Assembly (NCBI RefSeq): GCF_022023855.1
Contig: NZ_CP059450.1
Coordinates: 1,789,001 to 1,853,000 of the forward strand
Reading direction: 5' to 3'
DNA from: Azospirillum brasilense
Lineage (GTDB): Bacteria > Pseudomonadota > Alphaproteobacteria > Azospirillales > Azospirillaceae
DNA length: 64,000 nucleotides
In this document: positions 34,329 through 44,902 of the stretch, one piece after another
How positions within the stretch are numbered: the stretch's first letter is position 1
Layout: each line of letters starts with the position of its first letter
Position numbers and translations under genes: made by a program
The notes under the pieces: generated by a model
Databases searched by the model: none
What the model was told of the DNA's origin: nothing
Seen by the model: the letters and a program-made list of their open reading frames with translations, nothing else

Positions 34329-34916
34329 GGCTCTGTTGCAAAGTTTGTCGGCAATCGCGAAATGATGGTTACGGGCATCACCGCCGACGCTATGCGTCCT
34401 GAAGCTCGAACTGCTGGCTGATGAACTGCACGGCCTCGACGAGCACACCGGGTCCAAGATTGAAGGCGCGTTCGACGAGGCGCGCCTCGCCCCTCATGTC
34501 GCGGGTGATGTTGAAGCTGGACGCTTGGCCTTTGCGGAGCGCCCGCATCACCTCAAAACCCTTGATCGTTGCGTAGGCTGTCTTCAGGGTCTCGAAGCCC
34601 CGCACCGGGCGGATCAACTGCTTCAGCTTGCCATGGTCGGCCTCGACCACGTTGTTCAGATATTTGACCTGCCGGTGCACGGTCTCCTCGGGACATTTGC
34701 CCTCGGCCTTCGGTTCCGCCAAGGCCGGCCCATAAGTTGGCGCCTTGTCGGTGTTGATGACCGTCGGCATCTCCCACTCCTTCAAGCGGTTCAACGCCTT
34801 GGACAGGAAGCGCTTAGGGGCGGTGCTTCGCGTGGGAGAGAGGTAGAAGTCGATGGTGTTGCCATGCTTGTCGACGGCTCGGTACAGGAAGGCCCACTTG
34901 CCGCCCACCACATCAT
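34329..34916. mobile_element. Truncated IS6-family element
   Basis: The left end is the classic IS6/IS26-type terminal sequence GGCTCTGTTGCAAA at 34329-34342. The other terminal copy is missing: the element stops inside the transposase gene near 34916, where an unrelated regulator fragment takes over. Roughly 590 of about 800 bases remain, so it cannot move by itself. Confidence 0.8.
34390..34911 (-). pseudogene. IS6 transposase lacking its N-terminal third
   Basis: The frame begins inside the family at VGGKWAFLYRAVDKHG, keeps the second Asp (VINTDKAPTYG) and the Glu region (VEADHGKLKQLIRPVRGFET), and finishes with a normal C-terminus. The helix-turn-helix and first catalytic Asp are lost at the junction near 34912-34916. 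It differs clearly from the complete IS6 copy at 19666-20376, so it is another lineage. Confidence 0.85.
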
Positions 34917-35073
34917 CTCACTCAGCGACTTGGAACGTGGCCGTTCCAATCCATCGCTTGCCATGGGGGTCGATTTGGCGCGTGCATTGGTGACGCATCC
35001 GTCCGTCATGCTGGCCGGCTTGGTCATTGAGGAGGACGCCGAGCTGCCGCGGCGGAAGCGTCCCAAGGATTGA
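34917..35073 (+). pseudogene. XRE-type regulator, C-terminal fragment
   Basis: The open frame from the IS6 break to the stop encodes SLSDLERGRSNPSLAMGVDL, the second half of a Cro/CI-type helix-turn-helix (LSDLERGRSNPSL is the recognition helix and following turn), then ALVTHPSVMLAGLVIEEDAE and a basic tail. The first half of the helix-turn-helix is cut off by the IS6 element. It could be the remains of an antitoxin or phage-type repressor. Confidence 0.6.
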
Positions 35074-35123
35074 GAGAGCGAGTCCGGACGACAACTCAGC
35101 GCTTGGTAAGGGGGGTCGTAAAG

Positions 35124-35149
35124 AGGGCGGGCCCGGTGGGGTCCGCCCT
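35124..35149 (+). terminator. Hairpin behind the XRE fragment
   Basis: Stem arms AGGGCGGGCC and GGTCCGCCCT (10 pairs with one G-T wobble) with a six-base loop, followed by TTAATCT. The T-run is weak, so a terminator role is only likely. Confidence 0.45.
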
Positions 35150-35197
35150 TAATCTGCATCTGTCCTGTCGAGCTCCAGCTGCGGTCAAACTCAGCTT

Positions 35198-35260
35198 TTC
35201 TCAATCATTGAGTTAGACTTCTCAATCATAGAGTTCGGTTTCTCAATCTTTGCGTTGACG
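35198..35260. repeat. Three tandem 21-bp repeats with CTCAAT-ATTGAG symmetry
   Basis: Units at 35198-35218, 35219-35239 and 35240-35260 all start TTCTCAATC. The first carries the perfect palindrome CTCAAT-C-ATTGAG, the second differs by one base (CTCAATCATAGAG), and the third is more diverged. The 21-base period equals two helical turns, so a protein could bind the units on one DNA face. The stretch is AT-rich compared with its surroundings and lies between the XRE fragment and gyrB. Confidence 0.7.
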
Positions 35261-35283
35261 ACCAGCGATCCTTCAAGAGCCGT

Positions 35284-37767
<2,484 letters not shown>

Positions 37768-37856
37768 GGTTCGACTATAGCAGACTGCGTTGGGTTTCGG
37801 CGGAATACCGTACTTCGGTCGGTGATTTTCTGGGCTTTTGAGCCCTTTTTCAGGAG

Positions 37857-39023
37857 CTAGGCCGGGGTCACGGTCGCATCCTCGATGTGAAAGCGTTTGG
37901 CCGCACCGCCCAGCGGCCCGAAGACCGAATCGTCGGTGCCGGTCATCCAGGCCTGGGCGCCCAACGCCAGGATCTCGTCGAACAGCGCCTCGCGCCGCTG
38001 CGGGTCCAGATGGGCGGCCACCTCGTCCAGCAGCAGCAGCGGGGCGGCCCCGCGCTCCGCCGCCAGAAGGCGGGCGTTGGCCAGCATGATGGCGATCAGC
38101 AGCGCCTTCTGTTCTCCGGTGGAGCAGAGCGCCGCCGGCATGTCCTTCTGGGCGTGGCGCACCGCGAGATCGCTCTTGTGCGGCCCCAGCGTGGCCCCGC
38201 CACTGTCCGAATCGGCTCGCCGGCTGTCACGCAAGGAACGGCGCAGCGCGTCCTCGGCGGCCAGCGCCGGACCGTCGTCGAGCCAGCGTTCCACCGCGCC
38301 CTGCACCGTCAGGTCGGCGCCGGGGAAGGGGCCGACGGCCCGCCCACAGGCGGCGCGCAGCCGCTGCACCACGTCGCGGCGGGCGGCGGCCACGGCGACT
38401 CCGGTGGTCGCCATCTGGTCCTCCAGCCCGCTCAGCCAGCCCTCGTCACCGTTCCAGCCGCGATGCCCCTCGCGCAGCAGGCGGGCGCGCTCGCGCAGGG
38501 CGTGCTCGTAGCGGCTGAGCCGCCCGGCGTGGGCGGGGTCGAAGCCGAAGACGAGGCGGTCGAGGAAACGGCGACGCCCGCTGGAGCCCTCCAGGAACAG
38601 CCGGTCCATCTGCGGGGTCAGCCAGACGACGGCGACATGCTCGGCCAGCACGGTCTGGCCCTTGGCGGGGTGGCCGTCGACCCGGACGACGCGGCGGTCG
38701 CGCTCGGCTCCGGACGCCGCCTGGGGGCCGATCTCGCGGCCGGTGCCGATCTCCACCGGGCCGGTGGGAGTGTCCAGAACGGCGGCGACCGCCCAGCCGG
38801 TGCCTGCGCCGGAGCCGATCCGCTCCACCTCCGCCAGCTTGGCGCCGCGCAGGCCGCGTCCGGGGGCGAGGAAGCTGACCGCTTCGAGCAGGTTGGTCTT
38901 GCCGGCGCCGTTCGGCCCGGTCAGCACCACCGGGCGGTGGTCGGGCTCCAGGCGCGCGCTGTCATAGCCGCGGAAGCGGGTCAGGGTCAGGCGCGTCACC
39001 GCCAAAGCGGCCGGAGTGTCCAT
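37857..39023 (-). CDS. recF: DNA replication and repair protein RecF
   Basis: A 388-residue SMC-like ATPase that helps load RecA on gapped DNA. Walker A is LTGPNGAGKTNLLEAVS near residue 35, the signature and D-loop regions are seen in LCSTGEQKALLIAIML and LLLLDEVAAHLD near 325-345. The chosen ATG has a poor ribosome site; a TTG 14 codons upstream is the alternative. Lies between dnaN and gyrB as in many alphaproteobacteria. Confidence 0.94.
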   Translation of the reverse strand: MDTPAALAVTRLTLTRFRGYDSARLEPDHRPVVLTGPNGAGKTNLLEAVSFLAPGRGLRGAKLAEVERIGSGAGTGWAVAAVLDTPTGPVEIGTGREIGPQAASGAERDRRVVRVDGHPAKGQTVLAEHVAVVWLTPQMDRLFLEGSSGRRRFLDRLVFGFDPAHAGRLSRYEHALRERARLLREGHRGWNGDEGWLSGLEDQMATTGVAVAAARRDVVQRLRAACGRAVGPFPGADLTVQGAVERWLDDGPALAAEDALRRSLRDSRRADSDSGGATLGPHKSDLAVRHAQKDMPAALCSTGEQKALLIAIMLANARLLAAERGAAPLLLLDEVAAHLDPQRREALFDEILALGAQAWMTGTDDSVFGPLGGAAKRFHIEDATVTPA

Positions 39024-39163
39024 CACGGGGACGGGATAGGGCGAAGTCTGTCTGGCGTCGAGCAAAGCGTCCGATCCGGGATGCGGGGACCGGGCCGCCG
39101 CACCCCGTCAAACACGGGGTCCGGAGCGCACCGGCCCGAAAAGCGCCGATCCGTCCGGACCGG

Positions 39164-40294
39164 TCACACACGCATCGGCATCAACACGTAAAGGGCCGTG
39201 GGGTCGGCGACGTCGCGCACGATGGTCGGCGACGCGGCGTCGGCCAGCGAGAAGCGTGCGCCCTCACCCTCGATCTGCTGCGTGATATCAAGCAGATAGC
39301 GAGAGTTGAAGCCGATTTCCAGGGGGCCTTCCTGGTAATTGACCTCCAGCTCCTCGGTGGCGCTGCCGGCCTCGGGGCTGGTGGCCGACAGGGTCAGCGT
39401 GCCGCGGGTCAGCGACAGCTTCACCGCCCGGCTCTTCTCGGTGGAGATGGTGGCGACACGGTCCACAGCGGCGGCGAACAGCTTGGCGTCCACCTCCATC
39501 GTCTTGTCGTTGCCGACCGGGATCACCCGCTCGTAGTCCGGGAAGGTGCCGTCGATCAGCTTGGAGGTCACCACCACCGAATCGAAGGCGAAGCGGATCT
39601 TGTTGTCCGACAGCGACAGCTCGATGCGGTCGGCGGCCTCGTCGATCAGCTTGCGGATCTCGTTCACGGTCTTGCGCGGAACGATGACGCCGGGAATGCC
39701 GGCGGCCCCCTCCGGCAGCGGCATCTCGACCCGCGCCAGACGGTGGCCGTCGGTCGCCACGGCGCGCAGCACCGGCAGCTCGGACCCGCCGGCCTTGGCC
39801 TTGGCGGCGTGCAGGTAGATGCCGTTGAGGTAGTAGCGCGTCTCTTCGGTGGAGATGGCGAAGCGGGTGCGGTCGACCAGCGCCCGCAGGTCGCCCGCCG
39901 TCAGGTCGAAGCGGTTCGGCAGGTCGCCGCCGGAGAGCTGCGGGAAATCGTCGACCGGCAGACAGGACAGCTTGAACTGCGACCGGCCGGCGCGCAGCGT
40001 CAGGATCGTGCCGTCGCCGCCGATATCCAGCTCCACCTGGCTGCCGTCGGGCAGCTTGCGCACGATGTCGTACAGCGTGTGGGCCGGGGCGGTGGTGCCG
40101 CCCGCGCGGGTCACCGTGGCCGGGACCGTCTCGACGATCTCCAGGTCCATGTCGGTGGCGGCCAGCGACAGTTCGCCGTCGCTCGCCCGCAGCAGCACGT
40201 TGGACAGAATGGGGATGGTGTTCCTGCGCTCCACCACGCTCTGCACATGACCAAGGGACCGGAGAAGGGCGGCGCGTTCGATGATGATGTTCAT
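39164..40294 (-). CDS. dnaN: DNA polymerase III beta sliding clamp
   Basis: A 376-residue clamp protein with three similar domains, starting MNIIIERAALLRSLGHVQSV and ending with the usual YVLMPMRV. Domain landmarks are ERRNTIPILSNVLL, ATDGHRLAR near 185 and GFNSRYLLDI near 325. Two such molecules ring the DNA and hold the polymerase. dnaA is not next to it in the window, and no DnaA-box cluster was noticed upstream. Confidence 0.97.
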   Translation of the reverse strand: MNIIIERAALLRSLGHVQSVVERRNTIPILSNVLLRASDGELSLAATDMDLEIVETVPATVTRAGGTTAPAHTLYDIVRKLPDGSQVELDIGGDGTILTLRAGRSQFKLSCLPVDDFPQLSGGDLPNRFDLTAGDLRALVDRTRFAISTEETRYYLNGIYLHAAKAKAGGSELPVLRAVATDGHRLARVEMPLPEGAAGIPGVIVPRKTVNEIRKLIDEAADRIELSLSDNKIRFAFDSVVVTSKLIDGTFPDYERVIPVGNDKTMEVDAKLFAAAVDRVATISTEKSRAVKLSLTRGTLTLSATSPEAGSATEELEVNYQEGPLEIGFNSRYLLDITQQIEGEGARFSLADAASPTIVRDVADPTALYVLMPMRV

Positions 40295-40556
40295 GCTGGT
40301 CGTCGTCTCGGCAGGTCGTGTTTTTTGCGATTCGCAGGCGTACCCATGCCGGTCCGGCCACAATCCAGCGGGCCGGAACGGGCGCGCATGATACCACAAC
40401 GTCGGTTTTGCCGAACCAAATTCGTTCGGCGCGGTCGGACGGTCGCCGGAAACGCCGATTCCGGCCCATCCGGAGGCCCGTGACGCCCCCGCGGGGTGCT
40501 GCCGTAGGGGGAATGCGGCCGGGGCGGGAGGACGCGCGATTCGCGCCGCCGCGACT

Positions 40557-41438
40557 CTACCGCCCGCTCTCCGCGGCGAATTGCGCGTCCAGCCCGGCGC
40601 GGTAGTCCGGGTAGGTCAGCGTCACGCCGAGCTGGCGCTTGATGCGGTCGTTCTTCACCCGGCGGCAGTCGGCGTAGAAGCTGGCGGCCATCGGCGACAG
40701 CCCGGCCTGCTCGAAGGGCACCAGCGGCGGCGGCTCGACCCCCAGCAGGCCGCAGGCGTAGCTCACCACCTCGTGGGAGGGGGAGGGCAGGTCGTCGGCG
40801 ACGTTGTAGACCGCGCCCAGTGTAGGCTTGTCCATCGAGGCGCGCAGCGTCGCCGCGATGTCCTCCACATGGATGCGGCTGAACACCTGTCCGGGCTTGT
40901 CCACCCGCCGGGCGGTGCCGTCGCGCACGTTGTCCAGCGCGCTGCGCCCCGGTCCGTAGATGCCGGCCAGCCGGAAGAGATGCATCGGCACGCCGTACTG
41001 ACGGTAGAGGTTCAGCCAGCCGCGCTCCGCCTCGACGCGGCGCTTCTGCCGCTCGCCGGTCGGGCGCAGCCACGCCGCCTCGCCCACCCATTCGCCCTTG
41101 GTGTCGCCGTAGACCCCGGTGGTGGAGAGGTAGCCGGCCCAGTCGAGTGTCCGCAGGTCCGCCAGATCCATGGCGTGCTGGTCGAGCACCGGGTCGCCCC
41201 GCTCGTCGGGCGGCACGCTGACCAGCAGATGGGTGGTGCCGGCCAGGGCGGCGCGGGCGTCCTCCAGCGGGCGGCCCCGGTCGAACAGGAACGCCTCGAT
41301 GCCCTGCGCCTCCAGGGCGGCGCGCTTGTCCTCGCCGCGGCAGGTGGCGGCGATCCGCCAGCCCTCGGCCTTCAGCCGGTCGGCGAACACGCGGGCGGTG
41401 AAGCCCAGGCCGAAGACGAACAGACGGGGTGAAGCCAT
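40557..41438 (-). CDS. NAD-dependent epimerase/dehydratase family protein (YeeZ-like)
   Basis: A 293-residue extended-SDR fold protein. It opens PRLFVFGLGFTARVFADRL with a GxGxxxxxxA NAD(P) motif, and has YLSTTGVYGD and a LAGIYGPGRSALD loop typical of epimerases, but the YxxxK pair is not obvious. Similar to E. coli YeeZ, whose role is unknown. It is upstream of dnaN on the same strand after a 260-base gap, so probably independent. Confidence 0.82.
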   Translation of the reverse strand: MASPRLFVFGLGFTARVFADRLKAEGWRIAATCRGEDKRAALEAQGIEAFLFDRGRPLEDARAALAGTTHLLVSVPPDERGDPVLDQHAMDLADLRTLDWAGYLSTTGVYGDTKGEWVGEAAWLRPTGERQKRRVEAERGWLNLYRQYGVPMHLFRLAGIYGPGRSALDNVRDGTARRVDKPGQVFSRIHVEDIAATLRASMDKPTLGAVYNVADDLPSPSHEVVSYACGLLGVEPPPLVPFEQAGLSPMAASFYADCRRVKNDRIKRQLGVTLTYPDYRAGLDAQFAAESGR

Positions 41439-41490
41439 GTCTTGCGGGGTCCTTGCGTCGGAAGCGGCAATGACGGAGTGTAGGGCCGCC

Positions 41491-42300
41491 ATGAACCGAC
41501 GCAACGCTTACCTCATCACGGCCGCGCTGGCGCTCTTCTCCGCCGTCCCGGCCTTGGCCGCTCCCGCCGTCGATCACAACCGGGAATTCCAGGCCTGCCT
41601 GACGCTTGCCGAAAAGCGTCCGGCCGAAGCGCTGGAGAGCGCTCAGACCTGGCTGAACCGCGGCGGCGGTGACCATGCCCGGCTGTGCCAGGCGCTGGCG
41701 CTGTTCCACAAGGGCGACTTCACCACCGCCGGGGCGCGGCTGGAGGAGCTGGCCCCGGTGCTGGGCAAGGACGACCCGAAGGCCGGGGCCTCGATCCTCG
41801 GGCGGGCGGGCTGGGCGTGGCTGCGCGCCGGTGACAATGTGCGGGCGGAGCGCGGGCCTACAGCCGCGCCCTGGCGCTCCAGCCGGACGACGTGGATCTG
41901 CTGATCGACCGCGCCATCGCGCGGGCCGAGACGGAGCGCTTTTGGGACGCCGTGACCGACCTGGACGCGGCGCTGGCGAAGGACCCGCGGCGGCCCGAGG
42001 CCTATCTCTACCGCGCCGCCGCCCACAAGGCGCTGGCCAACGACCGGCAGGCCGTCGCCGACATCGACCGCGCGCTGGAGCTGCGCCCCGGCGACCCCGA
42101 CGCCCTGTTGCTGCGCGCCAACATCAAGGCGCAGGCCGGCAATCTGCCCGGGCGCGCGGGAGGATTGGAGCCAGATCGTCCGCAACGCGCCGAACAGCGG
42201 GGCGGCGAAGACGGCGCAGGCCAACCTCGACCGCTCCGCAAGGGCGCCGGCTCCCGCCGCCAAGGGCGACGCGAAGGGGGCGGTCCCCGCAAAGCCCTAA
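41491..42300 (+). pseudogene. Exported TPR-repeat protein, two frameshifts
   Basis: The first frame has a clear signal peptide (NAYLITAALALFSAVPALAAP) and ends up in a wrong frame near 41855. The second frame continues with three TPR units (YSRALALQPDDVDLLIDRAI, DAALAKDPRRPEAYLYRAAA, DIDRALELRPGDPDALLLRA) to about 42150. The third frame then ends EDWSQIVRNAPNSGAAKTAQ and a basic tail, stop at 42298. Joined, they give one coherent periplasmic TPR protein of about 270 residues. Either a pseudogene or two base-call errors in GC runs (both shifts lie in G/C-rich stretches). Function unknown. Confidence 0.75.
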
Positions 42301-42446
42301 TCGCGATGTGGTCGATACGCTCATTTTACAAGGCTCCTGCGACATTTAGCCGGCTGGACGGATGCGAACGCTTCGCAGGATCATTCGCGGCGAAGAGGGG
42401 CGGACAGGAACGCGCCCCCCACCTCCCGGTGCGATCAGGTGCAGCC

Positions 42447-42746
42447 ATGAGCGGTCATCCCACCCCCGAAACGGGCCAGTCGCCCGGCGGACGGCATTTG
42501 GGCGAGTTGAAGAAGGGCGAGCATGCCCGTGTGACCGGCGTCGATGAGCGGGGGGTCGTCACCACCCTTCCCGAAGGGGAGCTGGAACGGCGCATGATCG
42601 AGATGGGGCTGGTCGAGGGCTCCCACGTCGAGGTCCTGCACGAAGCCTTTCCGGGCCGTGACCCCATCGCCATCCGCGTGAACGAGCACACGCTGGCGCT
42701 CCGCCGTGCCGAGGCGCGCGCCGTGCTGGTGGCGCCCGCCGCCTGA
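42447..42746 (+). CDS. feoA: Ferrous iron transport protein A
   Basis: A 99-residue SH3-like protein that assists FeoB. Family residues: LGELKKGEHARVTGV, ERRMIEMGLVEGSHVEVL, and DPIAIRVNEHTLALRRAEA. An N-terminal extension of 15-20 residues precedes the usual start. First gene of a rightward feoA-feoB-small-protein operon, 53 bases before feoB. A Fur or Irr site could lie before it, but none was identified by eye. Confidence 0.93.
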   Translation: MSGHPTPETGQSPGGRHLGELKKGEHARVTGVDERGVVTTLPEGELERRMIEMGLVEGSHVEVLHEAFPGRDPIAIRVNEHTLALRRAEARAVLVAPAA

Positions 42747-42799
42747 CGCGCGGCGTCATCTCCTTCCTTCAAAGCGACTCCCTGCAAGGACATCCGGCC

Positions 42800-44689
42800 A
42801 TGTCGGTCCTGGACTCCGCCCTGCCGCCGCGCATCGCGCTGGTCGGCAACCCGAACTGTGGCAAGACCGCCCTGTTCAACGCGCTCACCGGTTCCCGCCA
42901 GAAGGTGGCGAACTATCCCGGCGTCACGGTGGAACGGAAGATCGGGCATTTCGTCAGCCCGCTCGGCCGCCGCGTGCAGGTGATCGACCTGCCGGGTACC
43001 TACAGCCTGCGCGCCCGCTCCCCCGACGAGGAGGTGACCCGCGACGTCGTGCTCGGCCGCTTCTCGCACGAGGACAGCCCCGACCTGCTGGTCTGCGTCG
43101 CCGACGCCACCAACCTGCGCCTGAACCTGCGGCTGGTGGTGGAGCTGAAACGGCTGGGCCGCCCGATCATCCTGGCGCTGAACATGATGGACGCGGCGGA
43201 GAAGCGCGGTTGCCGCATCGACGCGGCGGCGCTGTCCGCAGCGCTCGGCGTGCCGGTGGTGCCGACCGTCGCCATCCGCCGCGGCGGCGTCCAGCCGCTG
43301 CTGGAGCAGATCGACGGCGCCATGGCCATGGCGGCCGATGCGGCGGAGAACCCTGCCCCCTGCGGCTGGAGCGAGCCCTCCTCGCGCGACCTGCGGGCCT
43401 ATCATCAGGAGGTCGAAAGGCTGCTGGCCGGCTGCGTGGCCGACGCCGGCCTGCCGCCGCTGGCAACCCGGCGGGTGGACGCCGTGCTGCTGCACCCGGT
43501 GTTCGGGCTGGCCTTCCTGTTCCTCGTGCTGTTCCTGATGTTCCAGGCGGTGTTCGCCTGGGCCGAGGCGCCGATGAACCTGATCGACGGCGCGGTCAGC
43601 GGGCTGAAGGACTGGGTGGCCGCCACCCTGCCGGACGGCGCGCTGCGCAGCCTGCTGACCGACGGGATCATCGCCGGGGTGGGCAGCGTGGTCATCTTCC
43701 TGCCGCAGATCCTCGTGCTGTTCTTCTTCATCCTGGTGCTGGAGGCGACCGGCTATCTCGCCCGCGCCGCCTTCCTGCTGGACCGGTTGATGGGCGGGGT
43801 GGGGCTGCACGGGCGCGCCTTCATTCCGCTGCTGTCCAGCTTCGCCTGCGCGGTGCCCGGCGTCATGGCGGCGCGCACCATCGAGAACCGCGCCGACCGG
43901 CTGGCGACCATCATGATCGCCCCGCTGATGACCTGCTCGGCCCGGCTGCCGGTCTACACGCTGCTGATCGCGGCCTTCGTGCCGGACCGTCCGCTGTTGG
44001 GCGGGCTGGTCGGGCTGCCGGGGCTGGTGATGTTCGCGCTCTACGCCGCCGGCATCCTGTCGGCGCTGGCCGTCGCCTTCGTTCTGAAGGGAACGGTGTT
44101 CAAGGGGGCCCGCGAGCCGCTGCTGATGGAGCTTCCAGCCTACCGCCTGCCCAACCCGCGCGACATCGCGCTGGGGCTGTTCGAGCGGGCCAAGGTCTTC
44201 CTGGCGCGGGCCGGCACGACGATCTTCGCGCTGATGATCGTCATGTGGTTCCTGGCGAGCTTCCCCGGCGCGCCGGAGGGGGCGACCGAGCCGGCCATCC
44301 AGTATTCCATCGCCGGCATGATCGGCCACGCGCTGGAACCGCTGCTGGCGCCCATCGGCTTCACCTGGCAGATCGCCGTGGCGCTGGTGCCGGGCATCGC
44401 GGCGCGCGAGGTGGCGGTCGGCGTGCTGGGCACGATCTACGCGCTGAGCGAGAGCGGCGACGCGCTGCAATCCTCGCTGGCCGGGGCGCTGGCCGCCTCC
44501 TGGAGCCTGCCGACCGCCCTGTCGCTGCTCGCCTGGTACGTCTTCGCCCCGCAATGCGTCGCCACCCTGTCGGTGGTGAAGCGGGAGACCAACGGCTGGT
44601 TCTGGCCGGCGGTGATGTTCGCCTACATGATCACGCTGGCCTACGGGGCGAGCTTCATCACCTACCGCCTCGCGTCTGCGCTGCTGTGA
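42800..44689 (+). CDS. feoB: Ferrous iron transporter B
   Basis: A 629-residue inner-membrane Fe(II) transporter. The N-terminal G domain carries GNPNCGKT at residues 16-23, the switch region YPGVTVERKIG, DLPGTYSL near 64 and an NMMD motif near 130. The membrane part contains two gate repeats (about residues 230-440 and 450-625) including CAVPGVMAARTIENR with a conserved Cys. It is shorter than E. coli FeoB, as in many alphaproteobacteria. Works with FeoA and probably the small Cys-rich protein that follows. Confidence 0.96.
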   Translation: MSVLDSALPPRIALVGNPNCGKTALFNALTGSRQKVANYPGVTVERKIGHFVSPLGRRVQVIDLPGTYSLRARSPDEEVTRDVVLGRFSHEDSPDLLVCVADATNLRLNLRLVVELKRLGRPIILALNMMDAAEKRGCRIDAAALSAALGVPVVPTVAIRRGGVQPLLEQIDGAMAMAADAAENPAPCGWSEPSSRDLRAYHQEVERLLAGCVADAGLPPLATRRVDAVLLHPVFGLAFLFLVLFLMFQAVFAWAEAPMNLIDGAVSGLKDWVAATLPDGALRSLLTDGIIAGVGSVVIFLPQILVLFFFILVLEATGYLARAAFLLDRLMGGVGLHGRAFIPLLSSFACAVPGVMAARTIENRADRLATIMIAPLMTCSARLPVYTLLIAAFVPDRPLLGGLVGLPGLVMFALYAAGILSALAVAFVLKGTVFKGAREPLLMELPAYRLPNPRDIALGLFERAKVFLARAGTTIFALMIVMWFLASFPGAPEGATEPAIQYSIAGMIGHALEPLLAPIGFTWQIAVALVPGIAAREVAVGVLGTIYALSESGDALQSSLAGALAASWSLPTALSLLAWYVFAPQCVATLSVVKRETNGWFWPAVMFAYMITLAYGASFITYRLASALL

Positions 44690-44709
44690 AGGAAGGGGAG
44701 GGCACGGCC

Positions 44710-44892
44710 ATGTGGCAGGATTTGCTGGTCGCGGTGGTGGTGGCGCTGGCCGCGGCGTGGACGCTGTGGCGGGTGATCCTGCCGGCCGGGCTGCGCGCCC
44801 GCCTGCTGGGCAGGGCCGCGCCGAAGGGGTCTGGCTGTGGCGGCAGGTGCACGGGCTGCGGCCCGGCCGGTGGCGGTTCAAGCTGCCACTGA
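44710..44892 (+). CDS. FeoB-associated Cys-rich membrane protein
   Basis: A 60-residue protein: one hydrophobic helix (LLVAVVVALAAAWTLW), then a basic stretch and a Gly/Cys tail (GSGCGGRCTGCGPAGG and a final Cys) with four cysteines. The pattern matches the small FeoB-linked membrane proteins (DUF6587 type), which replace FeoC in many bacteria. The four cysteines could bind iron. Starts 20 bases after feoB with a GGGAGGG site. Confidence 0.8.
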   Translation: MWQDLLVAVVVALAAAWTLWRVILPAGLRARLLGRAAPKGSGCGGRCTGCGPAGGGSSCH

Positions 44893-44902
44893 GCCGGCAC
44901 TC

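Noticed and set aside
35198..35260. CRISPR array
   Set aside because: Units are contiguous 21-bp repeats without spacers and no cas gene is present.
34329..35283. A complete IS6 composite transposon around the benzoate island
   Set aside because: Only one IS6 terminal repeat is present at the right edge, and the left edge has no IS6 end; the inverted edge sequence is a different repeat.
38900..40560. Possible replication origin near dnaN-recF-gyrB
   Set aside because: No dnaA gene and no cluster of DnaA boxes or AT-rich unwinding region was seen.
42455..44881. Long open frame (808 codons) opposite feoA/feoB
   Set aside because: Shadow of feoAB with a Gln/Arg/His-rich, family-less product.
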